A stretch of 64,000 nucleotides of DNA from the NCBI GenBank assembly GCA_964502215.1, contig CAZCUN010000002.1:1-64000 (forward strand), read 5' to 3'. The position numbers and the translations under genes are program-made. The stretch comes from JAALLB01 sp964502215 (lineage in GTDB: Bacteria > Pseudomonadota > Alphaproteobacteria > Rhizobiales > Rhizobiaceae). The first letter of the stretch is position 1, and the number at the start of each line of letters is the position of its first letter. Of the stretch, positions 1 through 9,499 are shown one piece after another. The notes under the pieces are model-generated. The model saw only the letters and a list, made by a program, of their open reading frames with translations, was not told the origin of the DNA and ran no database searches.

Positions 1-61
1 ACCCATATTGATAACCCATTTTTGAGTTATCTGGGACAGCCCCTAAATTATTTTTAGGCAT

Positions 62-93
62 AAAAAAACGACGCCCGATATGGAGCGCCGTTT
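62..93 (-). terminator. Rho-independent terminator of the BI-1 family gene
   Basis: Read on the minus strand, an 11-bp stem (83-93 with 66-76, two G-U pairs) closes a 6-nt loop and is followed by a run of T (62-65). It lies 22 bases past the stop of the BI-1 family gene at 116, as expected for its intrinsic terminator. Confidence 0.85.
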
Positions 94-115
94 AAATTTG
101 CTTTTATGTAAAAGC

Positions 116-847
116 TTATTCTTGGTTCATGAAACCTAGTAGCTGAAGAATGTTCACGAACATACTCACGAAGCTGCCATATAACATGAATGCGCCGAAG
201 ATTGACTTGCGGCTTGCAACACCAGAAGCATCCCCTGCTGAGTACATGTTTTTAATCATTTGTGTTTCCCACGCAGTGATTGCTGCAACAAGTAGTACAA
301 ATGCTGCGCTTACAAACATTGAGAAGCCAATGCTGCCGATGAAGAAAATGTTCACCAAAGCTGCGATAAAGATACCAATGATCGCCATTGCTGCGAATTG
401 ACCAACGCCTGAAAGGTTTTTCTTAGTTGTATAACCCAAGATGCTCATGCCACCGAACATTGCTGCTGTAATGCCAAATGCCTGGAAGACTAGATTTGGT
501 TGTACACCAAGATAAAAACCAACGATTGGTGTAATTGCGGCTGCCCAAAGTGCTGCATAAAGTGCAAATGCACCGTGTGCCATCGCTGAACTACGCGAAT
601 TCATGATGAAGTTAGGACCAAACCAACCAACAGCTATCATGCCGATAAGGAATACCCAACGCATGCTATAAACTGTTTCAAGGGCTGCTTGGTTGCTTGA
701 AATCGCTAGAACAGCGATTGCTGTACCTGCAATACCCAAAGCCATGTAGTTATAAACGCCAAGCATATAAGAACGCAGGCCAGCATCATATTCAACACCA
801 GCGCGACCTATTGTTTGGTCCATTTGATTTTGTCTAAAGTCAGCCAT
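116..847 (-). CDS. Bax inhibitor-1 / YccA family membrane protein
   Basis: A 243-residue polytopic membrane protein of the BI-1 (TMBIM) family. After a soluble N-terminus of about 30 residues come six to seven closely spaced hydrophobic helices; the segment GFYLGVQPNLVFQAFGITA and the downstream FGGMSILGYTTKKNL are typical of the YccA/YbhL subgroup. Family members act as inner-membrane ion-leak or protease-modulating proteins, but the role in alphaproteobacteria is not settled. The ATG at 847 has a good ribosome binding site (AGGAGAAAA about 8 bases upstream). The gene stands alone, with its own terminator at 62-93 and a 142-bp gap before the next gene. Confidence 0.93.
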   Translation of the reverse strand: MADFRQNQMDQTIGRAGVEYDAGLRSYMLGVYNYMALGIAGTAIAVLAISSNQAALETVYSMRWVFLIGMIAVGWFGPNFIMNSRSSAMAHGAFALYAALWAAAITPIVGFYLGVQPNLVFQAFGITAAMFGGMSILGYTTKKNLSGVGQFAAMAIIGIFIAALVNIFFIGSIGFSMFVSAAFVLLVAAITAWETQMIKNMYSAGDASGVASRKSIFGAFMLYGSFVSMFVNILQLLGFMNQE

Positions 848-989
848 ATAAATTTTCTCCTGAAAAATCTGACGAAATTAATCCCCTCGGATATGAATGT
901 AATATGAGTATTAAATATGACATTCGCAAGGCCTATACTTGCGGCAAAATTACTAAAAAAGCAAGATTTTTGCTAAATTTGGTTAACTT

Positions 990-3545
990 TTAGAGTTCGC
1001 GTAGGATTGGTGCAGCTTTTTGGCCAAGAATTCTCCAAGTACCGATTAAACCTAAGATAATAGTAAACCCAAGTGCTGCGAGCACTGTACTGATTGCTAT
1101 ACCAGGCAAAAGCACGAACTGGAACTTCATAATGATTGATACTACAAAATAGGCCGCTAAACTTCCTGCTAGAATTGCAAAAATTGCCGTTGCCAAGCCT
1201 AAAAGCGTGTATTCCATAATAAGCATTTTGATAAGGGTTGGTCTTGTTGCGCCCAGCGTTTTTAAAACAACGGCATCATGGACGCGTTCACGGTTTCCTG
1301 ATGCAAGCGCACCTGCCAAAACTAAAACGGATGAGATTAGCGCAATCGATGCTGCTGCTCTTATAGCTGTCGATAGTTGGCTTATGAGTGTATTGACGGT
1401 AGATAAAACATCTCTAATGCGCACGGCTGTTACGGCAGGATATTCTTTTGAAAGGCGTTTTAAGAGTTTGCCATCGAACCCTTCTTCAACCTCTCCCCCT
1501 GAGGTGAGTGTCGATAAATAAGAGTGTGGTGCGCCAGCAAATGTATTTGGAGAAAAAACAAAAACAAAATTTATGCCTAAAGTTTCCCATTGCACATCTC
1601 TAAAGTTTGCAACTTCGGCAGTAATGTTGCGACCTAATACATTAACTGTAATGCTATCACCCAATGAAAGCTTAAGTTCACCCGCTTCTTCTTGCGCAAC
1701 GGAAACAAGTGGTTTGCCTGAATAATCTTCTGGCCACCATAAACCAGCTGACAATGTTGAGTTTTCTGGTGTTTGTTTTGCATAGGTTATGCCTCGATCA
1801 CCATTTAAAACCCAAGCGCCACCAGCAGCTACAGGATAATTTTCTGCAGCAATCCCTTTAAGAGAAACGACACGACCTCGCAGCATCGGTACTGCGATGG
1901 TTTTTCCCTCTGGGGCTTCTTCTTCCAAAACAGTGCGAAAAGCATCAATCTCATTATTTTGAATATCTACAAAGAAAAAATCCGGCGCGTCTTTGGGAAT
2001 GTTATTTGCTATTTGGCTTCTAAGATTTCCATCAATTGTGGCGAGTGCAACAAGTAAGGCTAAGCCTAAACCAAGCGATAAAATAATTGATGAAGTGAGC
2101 GAGCCTGGGCGATGAATGTTTGCAACTGCCATACGCAAAGAAGGTGAGCGAGAAGAGGGTGATTTTTTTGCAATGAATTGAATAAGTAGCGAAACGCCTT
2201 GAAGCAGTATGAATGAAAATGCAATCGCCCCCGTAAAGACAATCGCTATAAAGCGGCTTTGTGAAAAATAAATTGCAAAGCTTACTAAAGTCGCCACACA
2301 GATTGTCAGAACAAGTGAATAAGCAAGGCGTGGAAATTTGCGTTTTTGACTATAGCTGCTTGCTCGAAATAAATCAGTTGGTTGAACATCTCTTGATAGG
2401 GCTAACGGCCAAATGGCAAAAATGAGTGCTGTTAAAAACCCATAGACAATACCGGGCAATAACGCGATTGGATAAAATAATGCGCCATCCGCAATGGGTA
2501 AGATATCTCCCATGAAGTAACGTGCTAGATAAGGCATCGCCACGCCCATTAAAAGTCCAATGAAAATGCCAATACCTGCCATAATCAAAATTTGAATAAG
2601 ATATAAGTTGAATACAAAATTACCCGGTGCGCCAAGACTCTTGAGGGTGGCAACCACAGGGCGTTTGGTTTCTAAATATGCGCGTGTTGCATTGGCGACA
2701 CCTACGCCGCCAACAATGAGTGAGGTAAGCCCAACTAATGTTAGAAACTCTGTGAAACGCTGAATGCTTCTGGATAAGGCAGGTGCGGCATTTTCTTGTG
2801 AGCGAATGCGCCAACCTGCATCTGGGAAAGCTTCATTTGCTTGTAAATTAACAGCTTCAATATTTGAAACTGAAGGGTCATTTAATTTTACGCGATAGTG
2901 ATAACGAAGCAGGGATCCTGGCTGTATCAATCCTGTGCGTTCCATGCCAGCTAGTGAGATCATTGCCTTTGGGCCAAAGCCAATATTTAGACCCAGCTTA
3001 TCAGGCTCACTAACAATGGTATCTTTGATGGTGAATAAAGCAGAACCGATTTCAACACTGTCGCCTTTATTCATTTCTAAACGTTCTAGCAGAAGTTCCT
3101 CAACTAGAATTTCATTTTCTTTTAGCTTGGCAGTTGAAGCATTTTCTAATTTAAAATCACCATAGAGCGGATAAGCTTCATCGATTGCTTTGAGTTCAAC
3201 AAGTGTTTGTTCTTCTGCTGTATTGTTTCTAGCCATGGCTCGCATGGTAATAATTTGGCTTACATCGCCTTTGGATTTTAAAAACCTTTGTTGCGCTTCG
3301 TTTGTTTCACGTTGCACTAGTGAAAAAGACATATCGCCACCAAGGATAGCCTGACTTTCAGAAGTAATGCCTTGCGTAATTGAATTGGCAACCGAATTAA
3401 CCCCGCTAATTGCAGCAACACCCAAAGCGATGCAGCCTAAAAAGATGTAAAATCCTCGCAATCCTGCACGCAATTCTCGCATAGCAAAACGCAAGGCAAG
3501 GGCAATGCCTGGAACGAAGTTTTGTGGTGTCATTTGATTATGCAT
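990..3545 (-). CDS. ybbP: ABC transporter permease, FtsX-like (YbbP type)
   Basis: An 851-residue integral membrane protein with the double FtsX layout: one N-terminal helix (about 30-50), a large extracytoplasmic domain, a helix cluster near 265-400, further helices near 410-460, a second signal-anchor and extracytoplasmic domain, and a last helix cluster near 735-845. This matches the YbbP/MacB-like permeases of the LolCDE superfamily, which couple ATP hydrolysis to periplasmic work rather than ordinary transport. It overlaps the stop of the upstream ATPase gene by 8 bases, so the two are translationally coupled. The tesA-ybbA-ybbP grouping is conserved from enterobacteria to alphaproteobacteria. 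The exact substrate is unknown. Confidence 0.9.
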   Translation of the reverse strand: MHNQMTPQNFVPGIALALRFAMRELRAGLRGFYIFLGCIALGVAAISGVNSVANSITQGITSESQAILGGDMSFSLVQRETNEAQQRFLKSKGDVSQIITMRAMARNNTAEEQTLVELKAIDEAYPLYGDFKLENASTAKLKENEILVEELLLERLEMNKGDSVEIGSALFTIKDTIVSEPDKLGLNIGFGPKAMISLAGMERTGLIQPGSLLRYHYRVKLNDPSVSNIEAVNLQANEAFPDAGWRIRSQENAAPALSRSIQRFTEFLTLVGLTSLIVGGVGVANATRAYLETKRPVVATLKSLGAPGNFVFNLYLIQILIMAGIGIFIGLLMGVAMPYLARYFMGDILPIADGALFYPIALLPGIVYGFLTALIFAIWPLALSRDVQPTDLFRASSYSQKRKFPRLAYSLVLTICVATLVSFAIYFSQSRFIAIVFTGAIAFSFILLQGVSLLIQFIAKKSPSSRSPSLRMAVANIHRPGSLTSSIILSLGLGLALLVALATIDGNLRSQIANNIPKDAPDFFFVDIQNNEIDAFRTVLEEEAPEGKTIAVPMLRGRVVSLKGIAAENYPVAAGGAWVLNGDRGITYAKQTPENSTLSAGLWWPEDYSGKPLVSVAQEEAGELKLSLGDSITVNVLGRNITAEVANFRDVQWETLGINFVFVFSPNTFAGAPHSYLSTLTSGGEVEEGFDGKLLKRLSKEYPAVTAVRIRDVLSTVNTLISQLSTAIRAAASIALISSVLVLAGALASGNRERVHDAVVLKTLGATRPTLIKMLIMEYTLLGLATAIFAILAGSLAAYFVVSIIMKFQFVLLPGIAISTVLAALGFTIILGLIGTWRILGQKAAPILREL

Positions 3546-4236
3546 GATTGTCTTCTATCACACCTGAGCGAACTGGAATGGTTCTGTCACATTGTTTTGC
3601 AAGTCCAAGATCGTGCGTTACTAAAACTAGCGTTAGGCCTTTTTCTCGTTGGCGTTCAAATAAAAGGTTTGCAACTTGTACGCCGGTTTCTCCGTCAAGG
3701 TTACCTGTTGGCTCATCTGCGATTAGGACTGTAGGTTCTGGCGCTAATGCTCTGGCTAATGCAACGCGTTGTTGTTCACCACCAGAAAGCTGACCTGGGT
3801 AATGGTTTAACCGATGGCCAAGGCCAACAGCTTCTAATTCAGCTTCAGCTTTTTTCATGGCATCAGGGTCACCAGAAAGTTCAAGCGGTACAGCAACGTT
3901 TTCTATAGCTGTCATATTTGGAATAAGGTGGAAGGACTGGAAGACGATGCCAACATGCTTGCCCCTGAAAGAAGCAAGTTGGTCTTCGTTTAACTTTGTA
4001 ATGTCAGTACCATTAATAATAATGCGGCCTTCATCAACCTGCTCAAGTCCTGCTATCACCATTAATAAAGTAGATTTTCCAGAGCCTGAGGGGCCGACGA
4101 TACCAGTTGAGGTTGCCTTAGGGATTTCAAGGTCGATGCCTTTGAGAACATGCACACGTGAAGCATCTTCTCCAAGTGTGAGTTGAAGGTTTTCGAGTTG
4201 GATTGCAGAACTTCTTGGGGTTGCGTCTTGTTTCAC
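3538..4236 (-). CDS. ybbA: ABC transporter ATP-binding protein (YbbA/LolD-like)
   Basis: A 232-residue nucleotide-binding subunit. Walker A is GPSGSGKST (about 48-56), the Q-loop is in GIVFQSFHLIPNMT, the signature is LSGGEQQRVALARALA, Walker B is VLIADEPTGNLDGE and the switch His is in LVTHD. The motifs and size place it in the LolD/MacB subgroup, the partner of the FtsX-like permease encoded directly downstream with overlapping ends. The first in-frame start is GTG at 4236 with no clear ribosome binding site. It is divergent from the tesA-like gene, about 60 bases away. Confidence 0.93.
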   Translation of the reverse strand: MKQDATPRSSAIQLENLQLTLGEDASRVHVLKGIDLEIPKATSTGIVGPSGSGKSTLLMVIAGLEQVDEGRIIINGTDITKLNEDQLASFRGKHVGIVFQSFHLIPNMTAIENVAVPLELSGDPDAMKKAEAELEAVGLGHRLNHYPGQLSGGEQQRVALARALAPEPTVLIADEPTGNLDGETGVQVANLLFERQREKGLTLVLVTHDLGLAKQCDRTIPVRSGVIEDNHA

Positions 4237-4296
4237 AGTGTCTAAATATCCAGATATATATAATTGATTGCATCTATATGGGATTGTAGCTCACAA

Positions 4297-4944
4297 ATGA
4301 AACCACTTTTTTATTACATTTTCGCAAGCTTTGTTTTTGTATGGCTTGGGGCGACGCCTGCCAAGGCCGATATCAATGTGTGTGAAGGTAGGAAACTGGT
4401 TGTATTTGGGGATAGTTTGGTCGCAGGTTTTGGGCTTGAACCTGGTGCTGCATACCCTGAGCAATTGGCTAAAAAGCTTGAAGCAGAAGGATTAAAGATT
4501 GAAATTATTAATGCGGGCGTTTCAGGCGACACAACTTCAAGCGGGTTAGCGCGGCTTGATTGGTCTCTTGGTGAAGGTGCAAATGCCGTAATTTTGGAGC
4601 TGGGAGCAAATGATGCGCTGCGCGGAATTTCACCAGAAGTAACTGAAAAAAATTTAAGCGCCATGCTGTCAAAACTTAAAGAAAAAAATATTGAAGTTCT
4701 TTTGACAGGCATGATGGCGCCTCCCAATATGGGGTTTGCTTATATAAAAGCATTTAATGGTATTTACCCAAGACTTGCTGACAAATACAAGGTAGCGCTT
4801 TACCCATTTTTCTTAGAAGGTGTTGTGGCTGACCCTAACCTTAATCAAGCTGATGGTATTCATCCAACGAAAGAGGGTATTGCTATTATTGTTGAAAAAA
4901 CCATGCCGGCAGTTCAAACATTACTTGAAAAAATTTGCAGATAA
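4297..4944 (+). CDS. tesA: GDSL arylesterase / lysophospholipase (TesA-like)
   Basis: An SGNH hydrolase exported to the periplasm. The N-terminus has a signal peptide with a hydrophobic core and a likely cleavage after AKA (about residue 24). Catalytic blocks are visible: block I VVFGDSLVAGFG with the nucleophile Ser near 40, block II Gly in INAGVSGDTTS, block III ELGANDALRG, and block V DGIHP with the catalytic Asp and His. Family enzymes hydrolyse acyl esters, thioesters and lysophospholipids. I chose ATG 4297 over an upstream TTG (4264) because it gives a normal signal peptide. It is divergent from ybbA, with which it is syntenic in many proteobacteria. Confidence 0.92.
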   Translation: MKPLFYYIFASFVFVWLGATPAKADINVCEGRKLVVFGDSLVAGFGLEPGAAYPEQLAKKLEAEGLKIEIINAGVSGDTTSSGLARLDWSLGEGANAVILELGANDALRGISPEVTEKNLSAMLSKLKEKNIEVLLTGMMAPPNMGFAYIKAFNGIYPRLADKYKVALYPFFLEGVVADPNLNQADGIHPTKEGIAIIVEKTMPAVQTLLEKICR

Positions 4945-4955
4945 GGAATTTTATA

Positions 4956-5255
4956 ATGGCTCGGCCAAATCAATTAACCCGTGAAGAAATTAAATCCAAC
5001 CTAACCGACGTAGAGGGTTGGGTTATGGTGGAAGGCCGTGAAGCGATCCAAAAAACATTCGTGTTTAAAAATTTCATTCAGGCTTTTGGGTTCATGTCTC
5101 AGGCTGCAATTATCGCGGAGAAAATTGATCACCATCCAGAATGGTCTAACGTTTACAAAACAGTTGAAGTTACGCTTGCAACGCACGATGTTAATGGGCT
5201 TACGATGTTGGATTTTAAACTTGCTAGGGCGATGGATAAGATTGCTAATTCTTGA
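4956..5255 (+). CDS. phhB: 4a-hydroxytetrahydrobiopterin dehydratase (pterin carbinolamine dehydratase)
   Basis: A 99-residue protein of the PCD/DCoH family, which dehydrates 4a-hydroxytetrahydropterin to regenerate the pterin cofactor. The diagnostic motif is KIDHHPEWSNVY, with the paired catalytic His residues, followed by VTLATHDVNGLT. Length matches the family. ATG 4956 is preceded by AAGGAA, and the gene starts 11 bases after the tesA stop, so they are probably cotranscribed. No phenylalanine hydroxylase is present in the window; PCD is often encoded without it in alphaproteobacteria and may serve other pterin chemistry. Confidence 0.93.
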   Translation: MARPNQLTREEIKSNLTDVEGWVMVEGREAIQKTFVFKNFIQAFGFMSQAAIIAEKIDHHPEWSNVYKTVEVTLATHDVNGLTMLDFKLARAMDKIANS

Positions 5256-5297
5256 ATCTCTTTCACATCATCCCTATTTATTGCATAGGTGGGATGA

Positions 5298-5678
5298 ATG
5301 AAAAAAGCACAAATTGATGAAATTCTTATGCCAGGTGATGAGGCAGAAAATACGAAACGTGAGCAAACTTTAAAAGATAAATTTTGGAAAAAACTACGCG
5401 AAACAGCAACGCGAATTCCTTTTATTGAAGATGTGGCCGCAGCTTATTATTGTGCATTAGATCCCAAAACACCTCATAAAGTTCGGGGTATATTATTAGC
5501 TGCTCTTGCTTATTTTATTCTGCCTTTGGATGCGATCCCAGATTTTTTAGTTGGATTTGGTTTAACAGATGATCTTACTGTTTTGGCGGCTGCACTTGCT
5601 GCTATAAAAGGTAATATTACGGACGCACATCACATTGCAGCTAAAAAAGCGCTTGAAGATTATAATGCGTCTGAATAA
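5298..5678 (+). CDS. YkvA-like DUF1232 membrane protein
   Basis: A 126-residue protein with the DUF1232 signature PLDAIPDFLVGFGLTDD in its middle, next to a hydrophobic stretch (ILLAALAYFIL). This family is small, membrane-associated and of unknown function. The N-terminal 50 residues are charged and likely cytoplasmic. The ATG at 5298 follows AGGTGGG at a normal distance and lies 43 bases after the pterin dehydratase gene, so it probably belongs to the same transcript. Confidence 0.85.
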   Translation: MKKAQIDEILMPGDEAENTKREQTLKDKFWKKLRETATRIPFIEDVAAAYYCALDPKTPHKVRGILLAALAYFILPLDAIPDFLVGFGLTDDLTVLAAALAAIKGNITDAHHIAAKKALEDYNASE

Positions 5679-5761
5679 TCCTTTTTGAATAAATCATGGA
5701 CTTATAGCGTGTGATTCCGTAAGCCGTCATACCAAGAGAGTAACGATATAAAGTTTTTATC

Positions 5762-6298
5762 ATGCGCGGATATTTTGGCATTGGTGTTGAAGGTATTTCA
5801 AAGCCTTTGAATTTTGGAAATCTAGCTCGTTCTGGTCATGGGTTTGGGGCGAGTTTTATTTTTACAGTATCTCCAACAAAAGCAATTGGCAGGCCTGGTT
5901 CTGACACCACTAAGTCGCGTGATCACCTGCCTTGGTACTCATATGATACAGTAGAAGAAATGCGATTGCCTGATGATTGTCGTTTGGTTGGGGTTGAACT
6001 AACGCCTGATGCGATTGAGCTTCCAAGTTTTAGACATCCTGCAAAAGCTGCTTATGTGCTTGGTCCAGAAGGCGGGTCACTTTCGCCTGCAATGTTGGAC
6101 CGTTGTGAGTTCACGGTAAAAATTCCAATGAATTTTTGTATTAATGTCGCTATGGCTGGTGCGATTGTCATGTATGATCGGATGCATTCGCTGGGTCGTT
6201 TTGCGGAACGTCCGATTGCAGCAGGTGGGCCAAAAGAATTATTGCGCCCGCACGTACATGGCAAAAAAACTTATTCAGGTGGGCAGCGATTACCCTAA
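5762..6298 (+). CDS. SPOUT-class RNA methyltransferase (TrmH/SpoU family)
   Basis: A 178-residue SPOUT methyltransferase. The knotted SAM-binding region is visible as VLGPEGGSLSPAML and the later PMNFCINVAMAGAIVMYDR, the motif 2 and motif 3 blocks of the SpoU family. The alphaproteobacterial subgroup beginning MRGYFGIGVEG is normally annotated as an RNA methyltransferase whose target is not defined; tRNA is plausible. There is no N-terminal substrate-recognition domain, so the protein is near the minimal catalytic size. It stands 83 bases after the YkvA-like gene. Confidence 0.88.
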   Translation: MRGYFGIGVEGISKPLNFGNLARSGHGFGASFIFTVSPTKAIGRPGSDTTKSRDHLPWYSYDTVEEMRLPDDCRLVGVELTPDAIELPSFRHPAKAAYVLGPEGGSLSPAMLDRCEFTVKIPMNFCINVAMAGAIVMYDRMHSLGRFAERPIAAGGPKELLRPHVHGKKTYSGGQRLP

Positions 6299-6365
6299 CT
6301 GCTTTGCTATAATCTGTAATATTTCTTGATATTGTAAAATTTAGGCCTGATTCCTGCCTTGATTG

Positions 6366-6393
6366 TGAGTAAATATTTATTACGAGTTACTCA
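6366..6393. other. Short inverted repeat between SPOUT methylase and IalB-like genes
   Basis: TGAGTAA (6366-6372) and TTACTCA (6387-6393) form a perfect 7-bp inverted repeat around a 14-base A/T-rich loop. The 267-bp gap holds no convincing ORF. It may be a terminator remnant or an operator before the IalB-like gene; there is no T-tract. Confidence 0.35.
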
Positions 6394-6565
6394 GATGGGC
6401 TGATTTGCGGGTAATGAAGGAAAAAGAGAGTATTTTATTCAATTTGTTTATGAATTGATAACCAACGTTAACGCATTTTAAACCCAAATATCTGATTATA
6501 ACCTCAAGTATGTCTCCCTAGGTGAGGCGGTTTAGTAAATACGGTAATAGGACTGGTATAAGAGA

Positions 6566-7081
6566 ATGAATGTGAAAAAATTTCTAGGATTAGCCTTCGC
6601 AGGTGTATTAATTAGCACATCCCTTCCAATTTACGCACAGGCGCAAGCTCCAACACGTATTAAGCAGCACAAGGCATGGGGTGCTTATACGCATACGACT
6701 GGGAGTGGCAAAATTTGTTATGTGCTTTCTATTCCAACTGACAAAAAACCCGCTGATCGTGATCATGGGGATGTTTTCTTTATGTTGGCGAAACACCCAG
6801 GCCAAAGTTCATCTTTTGAACCGCAATTTACAGTAGGTTATCCTTTCAAAGATGGTTCTAAAGTGACACTGACGATTGATGGTAAGAATTTTGCTATGTT
6901 CACAAAAGGTGGCAATGCTTGGATGGAAAACCCAGCAGAAGAACCGGCAGTTGTTGCAGCAATGCAAGCAGGTCGTGCCATGTCTGTATCTGGCCAATCG
7001 CGCCGCGGAACAGTAACAAGCTATGCATATTCACTATCAGGTGTGACGGCTTCTCTAAAAGAGATTAATAGCTGCGGTTAA
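6566..7081 (+). CDS. Invasion-associated locus B (IalB) family exported protein
   Basis: A 171-residue secreted protein. It has a clear signal peptide (basic MNVKK, hydrophobic core, AQAQA cleavage region near 25). The mature part matches the IalB family: a Cys pair (GKICYVLS near 50 and the C-terminal NSCG), the phrase VGYPFKDGSKVTLTIDG, and MSVSGQSRRGTVTSYAYSL near the end. The family is named after a Bartonella protein but is widespread in free-living alphaproteobacteria, where it is a periplasmic or outer-membrane protein of uncertain role, so the name should not be read as evidence of pathogenicity. The gene is monocistronic in appearance. Confidence 0.9.
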   Translation: MNVKKFLGLAFAGVLISTSLPIYAQAQAPTRIKQHKAWGAYTHTTGSGKICYVLSIPTDKKPADRDHGDVFFMLAKHPGQSSSFEPQFTVGYPFKDGSKVTLTIDGKNFAMFTKGGNAWMENPAEEPAVVAAMQAGRAMSVSGQSRRGTVTSYAYSLSGVTASLKEINSCG

Positions 7082-7176
7082 AAGCCTAATTTTATTATTA
7101 AATCTTTATACGATTAACGTAATAAAAACGTTCATGGTGCAGGTTTAAATTTCCATATCACTGGTTGGGAATTCAA

Positions 7177-9468
7177 ATGTCAGATTCAATCAATTACACG
7201 CATAAAAAGCAGATAAATATAGCAAAATCAGCACCATTGCTGGTTTTTGCTTTTACGACGTCAATGTTGATTTCTGCATTGCTGTTATTTTTCGTCCAAC
7301 CAATGTTTACCAAAATGGTATTACCGCTTCTTGGCGGATCGTCGGGTGTTTGGAATACGGCTATGGTGTTCTTTCAAACCGTATTGCTGGGTGGGTATTT
7401 ATACGCTCATCTTTTGACGAAATTCTTTAAGTTTAGAACCCAGATTATCATTCATGGTCTTGTGTTATTGGTGAGCATTGTCTTTTTGCCAATCGCTGTA
7501 CCACAAGCTTGGGCGCAACCTGCTGCTGGTACGCCAGTGTTTTGGTTGATTGGTTTATTTACTGTAGTTCTTGGCATGCCATTTTTTGCTTTATCAGCAA
7601 ATGCGCCTTTGATGCAGAAGTGGTTTTCTTATACGTCACATGAAAAGGCGCATGACCCATATTTTTTATATGCAGCCAGTAATGTTGGTAGTTTGTTTTC
7701 ACTCCTGAGTTACCCGATTTTGGTTGAGCCATTCTTTAAAGTTTCTCAACAATCTTTTGCATGGGCTTTTGGATTTGTAGTCTTGATGATTGGTTTAATG
7801 GCATGTGGGTTGCTTGCTTATAATTTGCGCTCAAAAGACGGTGCTGAGACAGCTGATGTTGATGTCACATCACATCAAAATGAGGAAGCAAAGGTAAAAT
7901 GGTCTGACCGTATTTTCTGGACGTTGTGCTCAATTGTGCCATCAGGTCTCATGCTTGCTGTTACAACACATATTACGTCCAACATTGCATCGGCGCCTTT
8001 GCTTTGGGTTTTGCCATTAGCGCTTTATTTAATGACGTTTATTTTTGCTTTTGCACCAAAGCCATACATTAAAACAAAAGTGCTAAGTTTGATTTTCTTA
8101 CCTGTTGCTATTGTCATGATCCTGTCAGCCAAATTACATTTGGCGAATTACATTGGTGCAGGCCCTGAAGTTATTCTTCATCTAATTGGCTTTTTTATTA
8201 TTACGCAATTTTGCCATAACCGCCTTGCAGAACAAAGACCAAATGCAACGTATCTTACAGAGTTTTATTTCTTTATGTCCCTAGGGGGCGTTTTAGGCGG
8301 TGCTACGATTGCACTTGTTGCGCCACTTTTGTTTGTGAACTCATATGAATATTCATTGATGATTATCGCTTCAGCTTTTGTTGTTTCGATTACAAATTTC
8401 AAATTCAACATAACTGCTAAGTCAGCAATTTTAATTGCCGCACTTATGGTTGGGGGAATGTTCTTGTTTGGTCTTTTCCCTGCTGTTGAAGGCGCGGTTT
8501 TCAGCAAAGTACTTTTTGCATATTCAGTTGTACTGCTGGTGCTTTATATTTTGTTTAAACCGGTCTATTTGAAAAGCGCAGTATATTTGATGAGTGTCTG
8601 GGCTTTAAGCAATGGCTTTGCAGTTGCTAATACGTCAAATATTTTTGCTGAGCGCAGTTTCTTTGGCATCTCACGTGTAACAACTGAGCAAACAGACCAA
8701 GGTCTGGTGCATGTTTTCATTCATGGTAATACAGTTCATAACCGTCAACTTCGCGGTGATGCGAATGAAAATTATCCGCTTTCTTATTATGCGCCTGAGG
8801 GTAGTTTTGGCCAAGCTATTGATGCGGTTCGTGCTGATAAAGGCGCGTTGAAAGTTGCTGCTATTGGTTTGGGTGCGGGTGCGCTTGCATGTCATATTCA
8901 ACAAAATGAAGATTGGGTGTTTTATGAAATTGACCCACTCGTAGAAAAAATGGCGCGAGACCCATCTCTGTTTTCATTCATTGATAAATGCGCGCCTACA
9001 GTACCTATTAAAATTGGGGACGCACGTTTGACGCTTGCGGATGAGGCTAAAGGTTCACATGATTTGATTATTGTGGATGCATTTTCATCTGATGCAATTC
9101 CTGCGCACTTAATGACCAAAGAAGCTTTGGCTCTTTATCAATCTTTATTAAAAGAAGACGGTTTTGTTTTCTTCCATACAAGCAACCGTAATCTTGATGT
9201 CTCTTCGGTGGCTATTAATGTGGCTGAGGCTAGTGGATTTGGTTCACGCGCCATTCGTTTCGTTTCAAAGGACACGATGAAGCACCATCAGTTAGTTAAT
9301 GATTCTGCGGCTGTAATGGTGGGGAAAGAAACTTCTTTAGATCGTATCTTCAAAGGCAATTCAGATTGGAAGAAACAAAAAGCCAATCAGATAGTCGGTG
9401 TCTGGACAGATGATTTCACTCATATATTGGGTGCATATCTTGCAAACTATGTGGGAAATAAAGAGTGA
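7177..9468 (+). CDS. Membrane-fused spermidine-synthase-like protein
   Basis: A 763-residue two-part protein. Residues about 20-490 hold some 11-14 transmembrane helices. The C-terminal third (about 500-740) is a Rossmann methyltransferase-like domain of the spermidine synthase superfamily: VAAIGLGAGALACH is the nucleotide/SAM-like glycine loop, YEIDPLVE carries the acidic ribose-binding residue, and IIVDAFSSDAIPAHLMT is the family's DAFSSD block. Such fusions are annotated as fused MFS/spermidine synthase; true aminopropyl transfer is unproven. ATG 7177 is preferred over a TTG four codons upstream because TTGGGA lies at a good distance before it. No polyamine genes are next to it. Confidence 0.85.
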   Translation: MSDSINYTHKKQINIAKSAPLLVFAFTTSMLISALLLFFVQPMFTKMVLPLLGGSSGVWNTAMVFFQTVLLGGYLYAHLLTKFFKFRTQIIIHGLVLLVSIVFLPIAVPQAWAQPAAGTPVFWLIGLFTVVLGMPFFALSANAPLMQKWFSYTSHEKAHDPYFLYAASNVGSLFSLLSYPILVEPFFKVSQQSFAWAFGFVVLMIGLMACGLLAYNLRSKDGAETADVDVTSHQNEEAKVKWSDRIFWTLCSIVPSGLMLAVTTHITSNIASAPLLWVLPLALYLMTFIFAFAPKPYIKTKVLSLIFLPVAIVMILSAKLHLANYIGAGPEVILHLIGFFIITQFCHNRLAEQRPNATYLTEFYFFMSLGGVLGGATIALVAPLLFVNSYEYSLMIIASAFVVSITNFKFNITAKSAILIAALMVGGMFLFGLFPAVEGAVFSKVLFAYSVVLLVLYILFKPVYLKSAVYLMSVWALSNGFAVANTSNIFAERSFFGISRVTTEQTDQGLVHVFIHGNTVHNRQLRGDANENYPLSYYAPEGSFGQAIDAVRADKGALKVAAIGLGAGALACHIQQNEDWVFYEIDPLVEKMARDPSLFSFIDKCAPTVPIKIGDARLTLADEAKGSHDLIIVDAFSSDAIPAHLMTKEALALYQSLLKEDGFVFFHTSNRNLDVSSVAINVAEASGFGSRAIRFVSKDTMKHHQLVNDSAAVMVGKETSLDRIFKGNSDWKKQKANQIVGVWTDDFTHILGAYLANYVGNKE

Positions 9469-9499
9469 TTTGAAAATAAAGCCATGTTAAGACCTCGGC

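Noticed and set aside
6566..7081. IalB-like gene as sign of a pathogen
   Set aside because: The family is common in free-living alphaproteobacteria and no other invasion gene is present.
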